Part shown: positions 22,283 through 29,417 of the stretch, in pieces | How positions within the stretch are numbered: the stretch's first letter is position 1 | Layout: the number at the start of each line of letters is the position of its first letter | NCBI GenBank assembly: GCA_964352905.1 | Contig: CAYGTS010000015.1 | Location: 1-30,552, forward strand | Source: CAYGTS01 sp964352905 | Lineage (GTDB): Bacteria; Pseudomonadota; Gammaproteobacteria; JAHCLG01 | Direction of reading: 5' to 3' | Length of the DNA stretch: 30,552 nt | Notes under the pieces: model-generated | What the model was told of the DNA's origin: nothing | Database searches by the model: none | The model's input: the letters and a program-made list of their open reading frames with translations, nothing else | Program-made: the position numbers and the translations under genes

Positions 22283-23473
22283 ATGCGTACCAAAATGATT
22301 GATGATTTAAAAGTCGCGATTAATAACTTAAAAGAAACCGGCTTATACAAAAAAGAACGGGTTATCAAGACACATCAAAAAGCACAAATTGGCGTTGAAA
22401 ATGGTTTAGAAGTTTTAAACTTTTGTGCTAACAATTACTTAGGTTTGGCTGATAATCCTGATTTAATCCATGCTGCAAAACAAGCCTTAGATCAATACGG
22501 CTATGGCATGGCATCGGTGCGTTTTATTTGTGGCACCCAAACTGTTCATAAAGCTTTAGAAGCTAAAATTGCTGACTTCTTACAGAAAGAAGACGCCATT
22601 CTTTACTCCTCTTGTTTTGATGCCAATACAGGTTTATTTGAAACTTTATTAGGCCCAGAGGATGCTTTAATTAGCGATGAATTAAATCATGCCAGCATCA
22701 TCGATGGTGTTCGGTTATGCAAAGCACAGCGTTTGCGCTATAAAAATAACAACATGGCAGATTTAGAAAAACAATTACAAGCAGCGCAAGCTTGTCGTTA
22801 TCGTTTAATTGCCACCGATGGTGTTTTTTCAATGGATGGCATTATTGCTAACCTGCCTGGTATTTGCGATTTAGCTGAAAAATACGATGCATTGGTCATG
22901 GTTGATGATTCACACGCCGTTGGCTTTATGGGTGAACACGGTCGTGGCACACCTGAATACTGTGGCGTATTAGATCGCGTTGATATTCTTACCGGTACAT
23001 TAGGTAAAGCCTTGGGTGGTGCTTCAGGTGGTTATACGACGGCTAACGCAGAAATTATTGATTGGTTACGCAACCGTTCACGGCCTTATTTATTTTCTAA
23101 TACGCTGGCACCAGTGATTGCAGCAACTTCGTTAAAAGTGCTAGAAATGCTTGCAAGCAGTAGCGCGTTAAGAAAACAATTACATGCCAATAGCCAGTAT
23201 TTTAGGAAACACATGCAAGCCTTGGGTTTTAATTTAGTGCCTGGTGATCATCCGATTATTCCTGTCATGCTGGGCGATGCTAAATTAGCTGCAAGCATGG
23301 CTGATCATATGCTACAAGAAGGAGTTTATGTGATAGGTTTTTCCTATCCGGTGGTGCCGCAAGGACAAGCGCGAATTCGTGTGCAAATGTCTGCAGCGCA
23401 TCAACAAGAACATCTTGATAAAGCGATTACAGCCTTTGCGAAAGTAGGTCGTGAATTAGGAGTCATAAAATAA
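22283..23473 (+). CDS. kbl: 2-amino-3-ketobutyrate CoA ligase (glycine C-acetyltransferase)
   Basis: A 396-residue PLP enzyme of the alpha-oxoamine synthase family that cleaves 2-amino-3-ketobutyrate with CoA to glycine and acetyl-CoA. The PLP lysine is Lys242 in TGTLGKALGGASGGY (E. coli Lys244), and VDDSHAVGFMG and FCANNYLGLA are conserved. The ATG at 22283 gives the family-typical length; the frame is open back to a TTG within the terminator's T run, which is unlikely as a start. It is followed by tdh after one base, the standard threonine-degradation pair. Confidence 0.94.
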   Translation: MRTKMIDDLKVAINNLKETGLYKKERVIKTHQKAQIGVENGLEVLNFCANNYLGLADNPDLIHAAKQALDQYGYGMASVRFICGTQTVHKALEAKIADFLQKEDAILYSSCFDANTGLFETLLGPEDALISDELNHASIIDGVRLCKAQRLRYKNNNMADLEKQLQAAQACRYRLIATDGVFSMDGIIANLPGICDLAEKYDALVMVDDSHAVGFMGEHGRGTPEYCGVLDRVDILTGTLGKALGGASGGYTTANAEIIDWLRNRSRPYLFSNTLAPVIAATSLKVLEMLASSSALRKQLHANSQYFRKHMQALGFNLVPGDHPIIPVMLGDAKLAASMADHMLQEGVYVIGFSYPVVPQGQARIRVQMSAAHQQEHLDKAITAFAKVGRELGVIK

Positions 23474-23474
23474 A

Positions 23475-24500
23475 ATGCGCGCCTTAGGCAAATTAAAAAA
23501 GCAAATCGGGCTAGACTGGCATGAAGAAGCAAAACCCACTGTGGGTCACAATGATGTATTAATTAAAATCAAAAAAACCGCTATTTGTGGCACGGATATT
23601 CACATTTACAATTGGGATGAATGGGCACAAGCCACTATTCCTGTGCCCATGACCACGGGCCATGAATTTGTTGGTGAAATCGTTGAAATTGGTAGTGAAG
23701 TGCAAGGTTTTAAAATAGGGCAACGCGTTTCCGGTGAAGGTCATATTTCTTGTGGGCACTGTCGTAATTGCCGCGCTGGTAAACGCCACTTATGTCGCAA
23801 CACAGTGAGTGTTGGGGTAACCCGCCAAGGTTGTTTTGCGGAATATTTATGCATTCCGGCAGTTAATGTTTTTTCAATTTCTAACAAAATTTCTGATGAT
23901 ATTGCTGCTATTCTCGATCCATTTGGTAATGCCGCACACACCGCGCTTTCATTTGATTTGGTTGGCGAAGATGTTTTAGTGACTGGTGCAGGCCCCGTTG
24001 GGTTAATGGCCGCTGCGATTGCCAAACACGTTGGCGCACGTTATGTGGTGATCACCGATGTAAACGATTATCGCTTATCACTTGCTGAAAAATTAGGGAT
24101 CACTAAAGCCGTTAATGTTACGCAACAAACCTTGCCTGATGTGATGAAAGAATTAGGCATGACCGAAGGTTTTGATGTTGGCTTAGAAGTATCGGGTTCA
24201 CCGAATGCATTTAACCAAATGCTCAATAGCATGAATCATGGTGGGCGCATTGCAATGCTTGGCTTCTTACCACACGATACTAAAATCGATTGGAACCAAA
24301 TTATTTTAAAAGGCTTATTCATTAAAGGCATTTATGGGCGTGAAATGTTTGAAACCTGGTACAAAATGGCTTCGCTTTTAGAATCCGGGCTTGATATTTC
24401 CCCTGTGATTACCCATCATTTTAAAGTAGATGATTACCAACAAGGTTTTGAAATCATGCGCAGCGGCCAATCTGGTAAAGTGATTTTGGATTGGAGTTGA
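23475..24500 (+). CDS. tdh: L-threonine 3-dehydrogenase
   Basis: A 341-residue zinc alcohol-dehydrogenase-type enzyme that oxidises L-threonine to 2-amino-3-ketobutyrate with NAD+, the substrate of Kbl. Catalytic zinc ligands are Cys38, His63 and Glu64; structural zinc cysteines are 93, 96, 99 and 107. The Rossmann motif is TGAGPVGLMAA. Length and sequence match E. coli Tdh. It is the second gene of the kbl-tdh operon. Confidence 0.96.
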   Translation: MRALGKLKKQIGLDWHEEAKPTVGHNDVLIKIKKTAICGTDIHIYNWDEWAQATIPVPMTTGHEFVGEIVEIGSEVQGFKIGQRVSGEGHISCGHCRNCRAGKRHLCRNTVSVGVTRQGCFAEYLCIPAVNVFSISNKISDDIAAILDPFGNAAHTALSFDLVGEDVLVTGAGPVGLMAAAIAKHVGARYVVITDVNDYRLSLAEKLGITKAVNVTQQTLPDVMKELGMTEGFDVGLEVSGSPNAFNQMLNSMNHGGRIAMLGFLPHDTKIDWNQIILKGLFIKGIYGREMFETWYKMASLLESGLDISPVITHHFKVDDYQQGFEIMRSGQSGKVILDWS

Positions 24501-24503
24501 GAG

Positions 24504-24535
24504 GTTACCTAAAGGGGCTAAGCAGATACATTTCT
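24504..24535 (-). repeat. fragment of the GTAAC repeat family after tdh
   Basis: Read on the minus strand it is ATGTATCTGCTTAGCCCC, then TTTAGGTAAC, matching the left end seen at 16813 and 19928. It overlaps the stop codon of the orphan ORF at 24518. Confidence 0.6.
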
Positions 24536-24940
24536 GTAAGCAGATCTTGTATTATGTGAGTTTTCTTCAATTAGCTTTTTTAAGTTAATTGAATCAACAG
24601 AGTGCTCCCGGCTGTTATTCACTGCTCTAGCTAAAAATATTAAGCCGCCAGATCTACTTTCTGGATCATAAGAATTGTTATAATCAATCTGATAATGAAT
24701 ATTACTTCTGCCAATAAAAACAGTTTGGCCAGCATAAAGCTTAAAAAAGCTTGTAAGAAGAGTATTCCATCTTGAATCATGACGCAGTTTATCCATATTT
24801 TCTTCATAATAAACCAAGCATGGTAGTATGCTATTTTTGAAAAGATCTAAGTTCAGCGGGTTGCTGGCATTGAAAGAGTTGATAGTATCCTGTAACAGAC
24901 GAAATTGCTGGTTGTGCTCTTTGGTACCCCTTGTGAACAT
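24518..24940 (-). CDS. orphan hypothetical protein flanked by repeat remnants
   Basis: A 140-residue protein that I do not recognise. It is soluble and mixed alpha/beta by composition, with no signal peptide or membrane segment. The ATG at 24940 has a good AAGGAG ribosome-binding site 5 bases upstream. An in-frame ATG at 25003 would add 21 residues coded by a decayed repeat. The last residues (RNVSA) are coded by the repeat fragment at 24504-24535. It is antisense to nothing and convergent with tdh. It may be a lineage-specific gene or a legionella-type effector-like orphan; no function can be given. Confidence 0.6.
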   Translation of the reverse strand: MFTRGTKEHNQQFRLLQDTINSFNASNPLNLDLFKNSILPCLVYYEENMDKLRHDSRWNTLLTSFFKLYAGQTVFIGRSNIHYQIDYNNSYDPESRSGGLIFLARAVNNSREHSVDSINLKKLIEENSHNTRSAYRNVSA

Positions 24941-24950
24941 ACATTCTCCT

Positions 24951-24983
24951 TTCACCTTGTAGACGGAAACGCCCATATTTGTA
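24951..24983 (-). repeat. decayed GTAAC-family arm upstream of the orphan ORF
   Basis: The sequence TTCACCTTGTAGACGGAAAC followed by GCCCATATTTG matches the arm at 30502-30534 with few changes. It lies 10 bases upstream of the orphan ORF's start. Confidence 0.6.
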
Positions 24984-25131
24984 ACAACATTTGAGCAGAT
25001 CAAAATGACATTAATATTTTGGCATATCGTTATTTAAATCACAATTAAAAACAATAACTTACCGACTGACCGGGCCATGCCAGATTTTAGCCATCTTTGC
25101 TATCATGCAAAGAAAATGCAAATTAATAGGG

Positions 25132-25191
25132 CTATTTTAACATGGGTGTTAAAATAGACTGGACTATTTTAACATAGTCGTTAAAATAGTC
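25132..25191. promoter_or_regulatory. two tandem near-identical palindromes upstream of DUF4143 ATPase copy 2
   Basis: The first palindrome is CTATTTTAAC-ATGGGT-GTTAAAATAG (25132-25157) and the second is GACTATTTTAAC-ATAGTC-GTTAAAATAGTC (25162-25191). Both are perfect, share the same arms and are 30 bases apart centre to centre. They end 23 bases before the ATPase ATG. They could be a pair of operator sites or RNA hairpins. Confidence 0.8.
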
Positions 25192-25214
25192 TTATTTAAC
25201 TAATTGATATAAAT

Positions 25215-26423
25215 ATGAAAAGGCTTTATGAAACGTTGTTAGATAATCATTTGCAAGATTTTCAGCAAATGATCTTATTGGCTGGCCCACGCCAAGTGGG
25301 AAAGACTTATTGCGCAAAAACCGCCAAGGAGCTCACCGATAATCTTGTTTACTTAAATTGGGATGAAAAAGCCGATCGCCAGTTAATTACGCGTGGCTCA
25401 GCGGCCATTATCGAGTATGCGCGCCTTGATCAGCAACAAGCCAAAAAACCAATTATTATTTTTGATGAAATTCATAAATACAGTCGTTGGAAAGTGTTTT
25501 TAAAAGGATTCTATGATCATTACTCTGAGTTAACCAAAATTGTTGTGACAGGCAGTGCCAAACTTGATGTTTATAAAAGAATGGGTGATAGCTTACTTGG
25601 TAGATACTTTCTTTATCGCGTTCATCCCTTGAGTGTGGCGGAATTAATGACACATGAACTACCCGAAAAACCCATTCGGCAACCGAGTCAATTATCACAA
25701 GAAAAATTTGCAAGACTTTTTCAATTTGGTGGATTTCCTGAGCCATTTTTACAAGCTGATCAACGCTTTTATTTTCGCTGGCAACGCATGCGCAAGCAAT
25801 TAATTGTGCGTGAAGATATTCGTAGTTTAAGTCAAATCCAAGAATTAGCACAATTTGAATTATTAGCTGATTTATTAACGCATCAAGTGGGGCAATTAGT
25901 GAATTATTCCACTTTAGCGAATGCAGTGAACATTACCATGCCCAGCATTAAACGTTGGATCAAATGGCTAGAAAAACTTTACTATTGTTTTACCATTAAA
26001 CCATGGTTTAAGAATGTTAAAAAATCATTATTGAAAATGCCAAAAGTTTATTTATGGGATTGGTCTACGGTCGCAGATGAAGGCGCAAAATTAGAAAATT
26101 TTGTTGCATCACACTTATTAAAAGCCGTGCAGTTTTATAGTGATTATGGCCTAGGTGATTTTGATCTGTTTTTTTTACGTGATAAAAACCAACATGAGGT
26201 TGATTTTTTAGTCACACAAAATGGCCAACCCTGGTTTATTGTTGAAGTAAAAAAATCACAGCAGCAACCACTCAGCCCAAATTTGCGCTATTTCCAACAG
26301 CAATTAAACTGCCCATATGCCTTTCAAGTTGTTTATGATTTACCCTATGTTGATCAGGATTGTTTTTCACAACATGATCCGCTGAAAGTTTCTATGCAAA
26401 CGTTTTTATCGCAGCTGGTTTAA
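25215..26423 (+). CDS. AAA-family ATPase with C-terminal DUF4143 (nuclease-like) domain, copy 2
   Basis: A 402-residue P-loop ATPase of the AAA_14/DUF4143 type. Walker A is GPRQVGKT (24-31), Walker B is IIFDEIHK (81-88), and a sensor is VVTGSAKLD. The C-terminal part has HEVDFLVTQNG...FIVEVKKS, the same PD-(D/E)xK-like pattern as copy 1 (2264-3439), though the two proteins are quite different overall. Family function is unknown. It is preceded by the paired palindromes and overlaps the convergent EVE gene by four bases. Confidence 0.86.
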   Translation: MKRLYETLLDNHLQDFQQMILLAGPRQVGKTYCAKTAKELTDNLVYLNWDEKADRQLITRGSAAIIEYARLDQQQAKKPIIIFDEIHKYSRWKVFLKGFYDHYSELTKIVVTGSAKLDVYKRMGDSLLGRYFLYRVHPLSVAELMTHELPEKPIRQPSQLSQEKFARLFQFGGFPEPFLQADQRFYFRWQRMRKQLIVREDIRSLSQIQELAQFELLADLLTHQVGQLVNYSTLANAVNITMPSIKRWIKWLEKLYYCFTIKPWFKNVKKSLLKMPKVYLWDWSTVADEGAKLENFVASHLLKAVQFYSDYGLGDFDLFFLRDKNQHEVDFLVTQNGQPWFIVEVKKSQQQPLSPNLRYFQQQLNCPYAFQVVYDLPYVDQDCFSQHDPLKVSMQTFLSQLV

Positions 26424-26881
26424 CCCTGCATCTGCAAAATCGCATCCCATTCTTTTTTAGTCACCGGCAGCACCGATAAACGATTGCCTTTACGTAGTAA
26501 AAGCATATCTTGTAAAGCAGGTACGTGGCGCAATTCATTCAATGAAATAATGGTGCTAAATTTTTGTTTAAACTTCACATCCACCATAAACCAACGCGGA
26601 TTATCAGGCATGCTTTTGGGATCGTAATAATCGCTTTCCGGATCCATTGCGGTGAAATCTGGATAACCGGCTTTAACGACTTCAACGATGCCCACAATAC
26701 CCGGTGGATTGCAGTTAGAATGATAAAAAAAGGCTAAATCGCCTTTTTTAATTGCATCACGTAATAGGTTACGTGCTTGATAATTCCTAACACCTTCCCA
26801 GTGCGTTGTTTTATTAGGGTTACTCATTAATTTATCAATGCTAAACGTTTCGGGTTCTGATTTTAAGAGCCAATAATTCAT
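26420..26881 (-). CDS. EVE-domain (thymocyte nuclear protein 1-like) protein
   Basis: A 153-residue EVE-domain protein of the PUA-like fold. MNYWLLKSEPETFSI, WEGVRNYQARNLLRD (28-42), GDLAFFYHSN and PGIVGIVEVV are hallmark segments. EVE domains bind modified bases in DNA or RNA; this stand-alone form is common in Proteobacteria and its ligand is unproven. The ATG at 26881 is chosen because it gives the exact family start and overlaps the fau stop (ATGA), showing coupling. A longer frame reaching 26932 runs through fau coding sequence. Confidence 0.92.
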   Translation of the reverse strand: MNYWLLKSEPETFSIDKLMSNPNKTTHWEGVRNYQARNLLRDAIKKGDLAFFYHSNCNPPGIVGIVEVVKAGYPDFTAMDPESDYYDPKSMPDNPRWFMVDVKFKQKFSTIISLNELRHVPALQDMLLLRKGNRLSVLPVTKKEWDAILQMQG

Positions 26882-27456
26882 AGGGTATAACAACCTGTTT
26901 CTGTTAATATTGCATGCAATTTTACATCCCATGGTTTGGGATGCAAGTGTGTTACTTTCTGGATCTCATAAGCAAGACCAATTAAAAGTGGTTTGGTATG
27001 TTGCGCTTGTGTTAAAAATGCAAAACTACGATCGTAAAAGCCTTTACCCATACCAAGACGATTGCAGTTTTCATCAAATGCCACCAGTGGTGTGATCACA
27101 AGATCAAGGTCTTGTGTTGTGATTAAATCACTTGCGTGATAATCCGGTTCGGCAATCTTAAAGCGGTTAAGCTTTAGTTTAGTTTGCGGCTGTAGGCGCG
27201 CAAATTCCAAAACATCATGATGGATCACAGGTAAATAAATTTCTCTATGTTCATGCCAAGCTTGTTGAATAATTAACTGTGTATCAACTTCATTATTAAC
27301 TGCAAGATAACACGCTATTCTTTTTGCTTGTGAATAATACGAAGAATTTAAAAAAGTGTGACAAATTTTTTGGGAGAACTGCTTAACAGCGGGGGTGGGT
27401 AATTGTCGTCGTTGCGCTAAGATAGTTTGTCGCAGTTGCTTCATTTCTGCGGGCAT
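26878..27456 (-). CDS. fau: 5-formyltetrahydrofolate cyclo-ligase
   Basis: A 192-residue enzyme that converts 5-formyl-THF to 5,10-methenyl-THF with ATP. NNEVDT near residue 54, ITPLVAFDENCNRLGMGKGFYDR (121-143) and the final PWDVKLHAILTE are typical. AGGGA lies 7 bases before the ATG at 27456, inside the 3' end of the 6S RNA. As in many gammaproteobacteria it sits directly downstream of ssrS on the same strand and is probably made from a processed 6S read-through transcript. Confidence 0.94.
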   Translation of the reverse strand: MPAEMKQLRQTILAQRRQLPTPAVKQFSQKICHTFLNSSYYSQAKRIACYLAVNNEVDTQLIIQQAWHEHREIYLPVIHHDVLEFARLQPQTKLKLNRFKIAEPDYHASDLITTQDLDLVITPLVAFDENCNRLGMGKGFYDRSFAFLTQAQHTKPLLIGLAYEIQKVTHLHPKPWDVKLHAILTETGCYTL

Positions 27457-27462
27457 AAATAG

Positions 27463-27641
27463 GTCCCTGTTGCGTTATTGGGTTTGCCACTTGAGCCTGT
27501 TCTCATCAGGTGGGGATCGCAGTATCACATCAGGCTTCCCATTACGCGATGGGCTTGCACAACCGTGATAACACAATGAACCCCTGTGGTTTTCACGTTG
27601 GTCAAGTATACGTTTGCCCAATAAACGTGTGCAACAGGGAT
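27463..27641 (-). ncRNA. ssrS: 6S RNA
   Basis: The minus strand folds as a long rod. The closing stem is CCCTGTTGC (27639-27631) with GCAACAGGG (27473-27465), followed by TTATTGGGCAAACG-type and GTTTGCCCAATAA-type arms and a large central region resembling an open promoter. Position immediately upstream of fau and near zapA is the conserved context of ssrS. It would bind the sigma-70 holoenzyme and inhibit it in stationary phase. The ends are estimated from the stem and the promoter; true ends may differ by several bases. Confidence 0.88.
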
Positions 27642-27647
27642 AAGTTA

Positions 27648-27653
27648 ATTATA
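27648..27653 (-). promoter_or_regulatory. -10 element of the 6S RNA promoter
   Basis: On the minus strand TATAAT lies 7 bases upstream of the estimated 6S 5' end (27641). The -35 is weak (TTAACC, 18-base spacer). Confidence 0.6.
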
Positions 27654-27742
27654 CACTTTTTTGATAAGAGTGGTTAAATATTCAACGTATTGTTTATGCT
27701 GCTCGCTTTATTTGAAGACAAAAAATGTTTTGTAAGAGATTT

Positions 27743-27787
27743 GTAACTATTCAGTAAATTTAACTATGAATTTACTGAATAAGTTAC
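27743..27787. repeat. 45-bp palindrome with GTAAC ends
   Basis: GTAACTATTCAGTAAATT and AATTTACTGAATAAGTTAC form an inverted repeat with a perfect 12-bp inner stem (ATTCAGTAAATT) and an 8-base loop. The outer sequence matches the left end of the MITE-like family (compare GTAACTACTCAGCAAATTT at 22052). It lies between the divergent 6S RNA and TIGR04255 genes. Confidence 0.7.
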
Positions 27788-27833
27788 AGAGATTTTACTT
27801 TGAACATGCGTTGCAGCATAGTGAATTACAAAT

Positions 27834-27867
27834 TTTTAGTGTAAACTTTTAGTGTAAAGTTTATAAT
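27834..27867 (+). promoter_or_regulatory. promoter region with direct and inverted repeats for the TIGR04255 operon
   Basis: TTTTAGTGTAAA occurs twice in tandem (27834-27845 and 27847-27858). TAAACTTT / AAAGTTTA (27842-27849 and 27856-27863) form an inverted repeat. TATAAT follows at 27862-27867. The layout suggests an operator at the -10, for which the HTH protein encoded second in the operon is the natural candidate. No clear -35 is seen. Confidence 0.5.
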
Positions 27868-27895
27868 GAAAAATATTCTAACGGTTGGGCCTTTT

Positions 27896-28690
27896 ATGTA
27901 CAAAAAATTAATTCAATCACCACTGACTTATGTCTTGGCACAAGTTAAATTTACCAGCATTGAAGGGATTGAGAAATATGTGCCTGAACTACAAGATAAA
28001 ATTCGATCACTATTCCCGCGTCATGCAAGAGCCCATAGTTCGGTGATTCAGCTAAATCAAGACCAAGAAATATGCACAAGACAGCTAGTTCAATGGCATT
28101 TTATTGATAAAACGAAACAAACGGGTATTATTCTAGATAAACAAACGCTCACTATTCATACAACTCGTTATGATCGGTACGACACACTATTGGCAAAATT
28201 GATCGTAGTTATTGAACAATTCCATGCAATTTTAAAATTTTCACTGATTACTCGCGTAGGATTACGCTATATTAATTTAATTGAAGAAGGCCTGGAGCAA
28301 GTTGAGCCAGGTTTGCGTAGTTTTCAATTGACAGAAAATATCATTGAGCCAAATCAATTTTTATCGAAAACGGAAACAACACAGTTTAGTAAGGCAGGTA
28401 TTATAAAAATTCAAGCAACTTATGTGGGCGATAGAAAAATCATTGGTGATTTAAAAAATATTTTTATCCCACCCGATTTGACTGATGTAGCAGAATTGTT
28501 AGTTTTTACTGAGCACAATCAACCAGAGCAGCAGTTTTTATTGCTTGATCTGGATCATTTTAATTTGAATGAGCATGATTGTAATACTGAAAAAATTGCA
28601 CAAATTTTTTCTAATCTACACCAAGGGATATCGCAAGGATTTCGCCAAGCCGTGGGGCAAGAGAACTTAAAGGCCTGGAGTAAACAATGA
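27896..28690 (+). CDS. TIGR04255-family protein
   Basis: A 264-residue protein of the patchily distributed TIGR04255 family. The hallmark RVGLRYINLIE lies at residues 120-130, and MYKKLIQSPLTYVLAQVKF is the usual kind of N-terminus. It is soluble, with no known activity. The ATG at 27896 is preferred because the ATG at 27866 overlaps the -10 hexamer and would precede the transcription start. It overlaps the next gene by four bases (ATGA). Members are often found in small accessory operons; a role in defence or stress is only a guess. Confidence 0.82.
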   Translation: MYKKLIQSPLTYVLAQVKFTSIEGIEKYVPELQDKIRSLFPRHARAHSSVIQLNQDQEICTRQLVQWHFIDKTKQTGIILDKQTLTIHTTRYDRYDTLLAKLIVVIEQFHAILKFSLITRVGLRYINLIEEGLEQVEPGLRSFQLTENIIEPNQFLSKTETTQFSKAGIIKIQATYVGDRKIIGDLKNIFIPPDLTDVAELLVFTEHNQPEQQFLLLDLDHFNLNEHDCNTEKIAQIFSNLHQGISQGFRQAVGQENLKAWSKQ

Positions 28691-29316
28691 AACCATTACC
28701 ATTAAGATCGCAATATCTTGATCCTCAATACTCTCGTGCGGCTTTTGATTTACTTAATGGTTTATCGTTAACAAGTACAGGCTCAAAAGGGATAAATCTT
28801 TATTCATCACCAGGACAAAATAAATCAATTATTATCCCTTTCAATATGTTGTTATCTCAACAAACAGATAAAGTATCTTCTCGTGAAAAATTACAAGACT
28901 TAAAGCAAATTTTAGAATTAAATGTGTTAGAATTAGCGGCTGTTTTACAGGTTAGTCGTCCAACCATTTATGAATGGCAAAATACAGAAGAAATTAAATT
29001 ACATAGCAAAAATCAAGAAAGATTAAACAATCTTTTTGCTGTTAGTGAAGCATGGAAAGTAAAACAGGCAGGCTCGTTAGGTAGCTATTTACATAAAACA
29101 ATAAATCAATATAAAAAATCACTTTTTTCTTTATTGACCAGTGAATATTTGGATTTAAAGAAAATTAACCAATATTTAGATGATCTTGCAACGCATCTTA
29201 GGGCAAAGCAAGATAAGGATCGAGCTCATGATGCACTCTTAAAAGAACATGGTTTTGAACCTATTAGCAAGGATGATCGGGGGGATAGAATAGACGATAT
29301 TGATTTTATGGATTAG
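28687..29316 (+). CDS. helix-turn-helix protein, partner of TIGR04255
   Basis: A 209-residue protein with a helix-turn-helix at about 79-98 (NVLELAAVLQVSRPTIYEWQ), followed by a helical region (KNQERLNNLFAVSEAW) and a charged C-terminal tail (DDRGDRIDDIDFMD). The HTH resembles that of Xre-type antitoxins or phage-like regulators. It overlaps the TIGR04255 gene by four bases, and the next gene's original start is two bases after its stop. It probably regulates the operon; a toxin-antitoxin arrangement is possible but unproven. Confidence 0.78.
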   Translation: MKPLPLRSQYLDPQYSRAAFDLLNGLSLTSTGSKGINLYSSPGQNKSIIIPFNMLLSQQTDKVSSREKLQDLKQILELNVLELAAVLQVSRPTIYEWQNTEEIKLHSKNQERLNNLFAVSEAWKVKQAGSLGSYLHKTINQYKKSLFSLLTSEYLDLKKINQYLDDLATHLRAKQDKDRAHDALLKEHGFEPISKDDRGDRIDDIDFMD

Positions 29317-29318
29317 CA

Positions 29319-29417
29319 ATGCAGGATAAGACAATAGATTCAGATAAAATAGTAGAAAATGGCTGGTGCCAAGGTGCACTGTTGTTGGTAGATGATGCTT
29401 GCTGCAACCCAGTGTAA
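29319..29417 (+). pseudogene. out-of-frame N-terminal fragment of the third cassette gene
   Basis: This short open frame begins two bases after the HTH stop. It codes MQDKTIDSDKIVENGWCQGA, then LLLVDDACCNPV, and stops. The ENGWCQGALLL segment looks like the natural N-terminus of the protein read from 29392 in the next frame. One extra base (or two missing) between about 29385 and 29410 would account for the split. Confidence 0.6.

Noticed and set aside
25132..25191. CRISPR array
   Set aside because: There are only two palindromes, with no spacers of regular length and no cas genes.
26884..26932. Longer start for the EVE-domain protein
   Set aside because: The extension lies inside the fau coding sequence and the family starts at MNYWLLKSEP, which overlaps the fau stop as expected for coupled genes.
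27457..27865. Undetected protein gene in the gap upstream of fau
   Set aside because: The gap is explained by 6S RNA, its promoter, a palindrome and the cassette promoter; no frame has convincing coding features.
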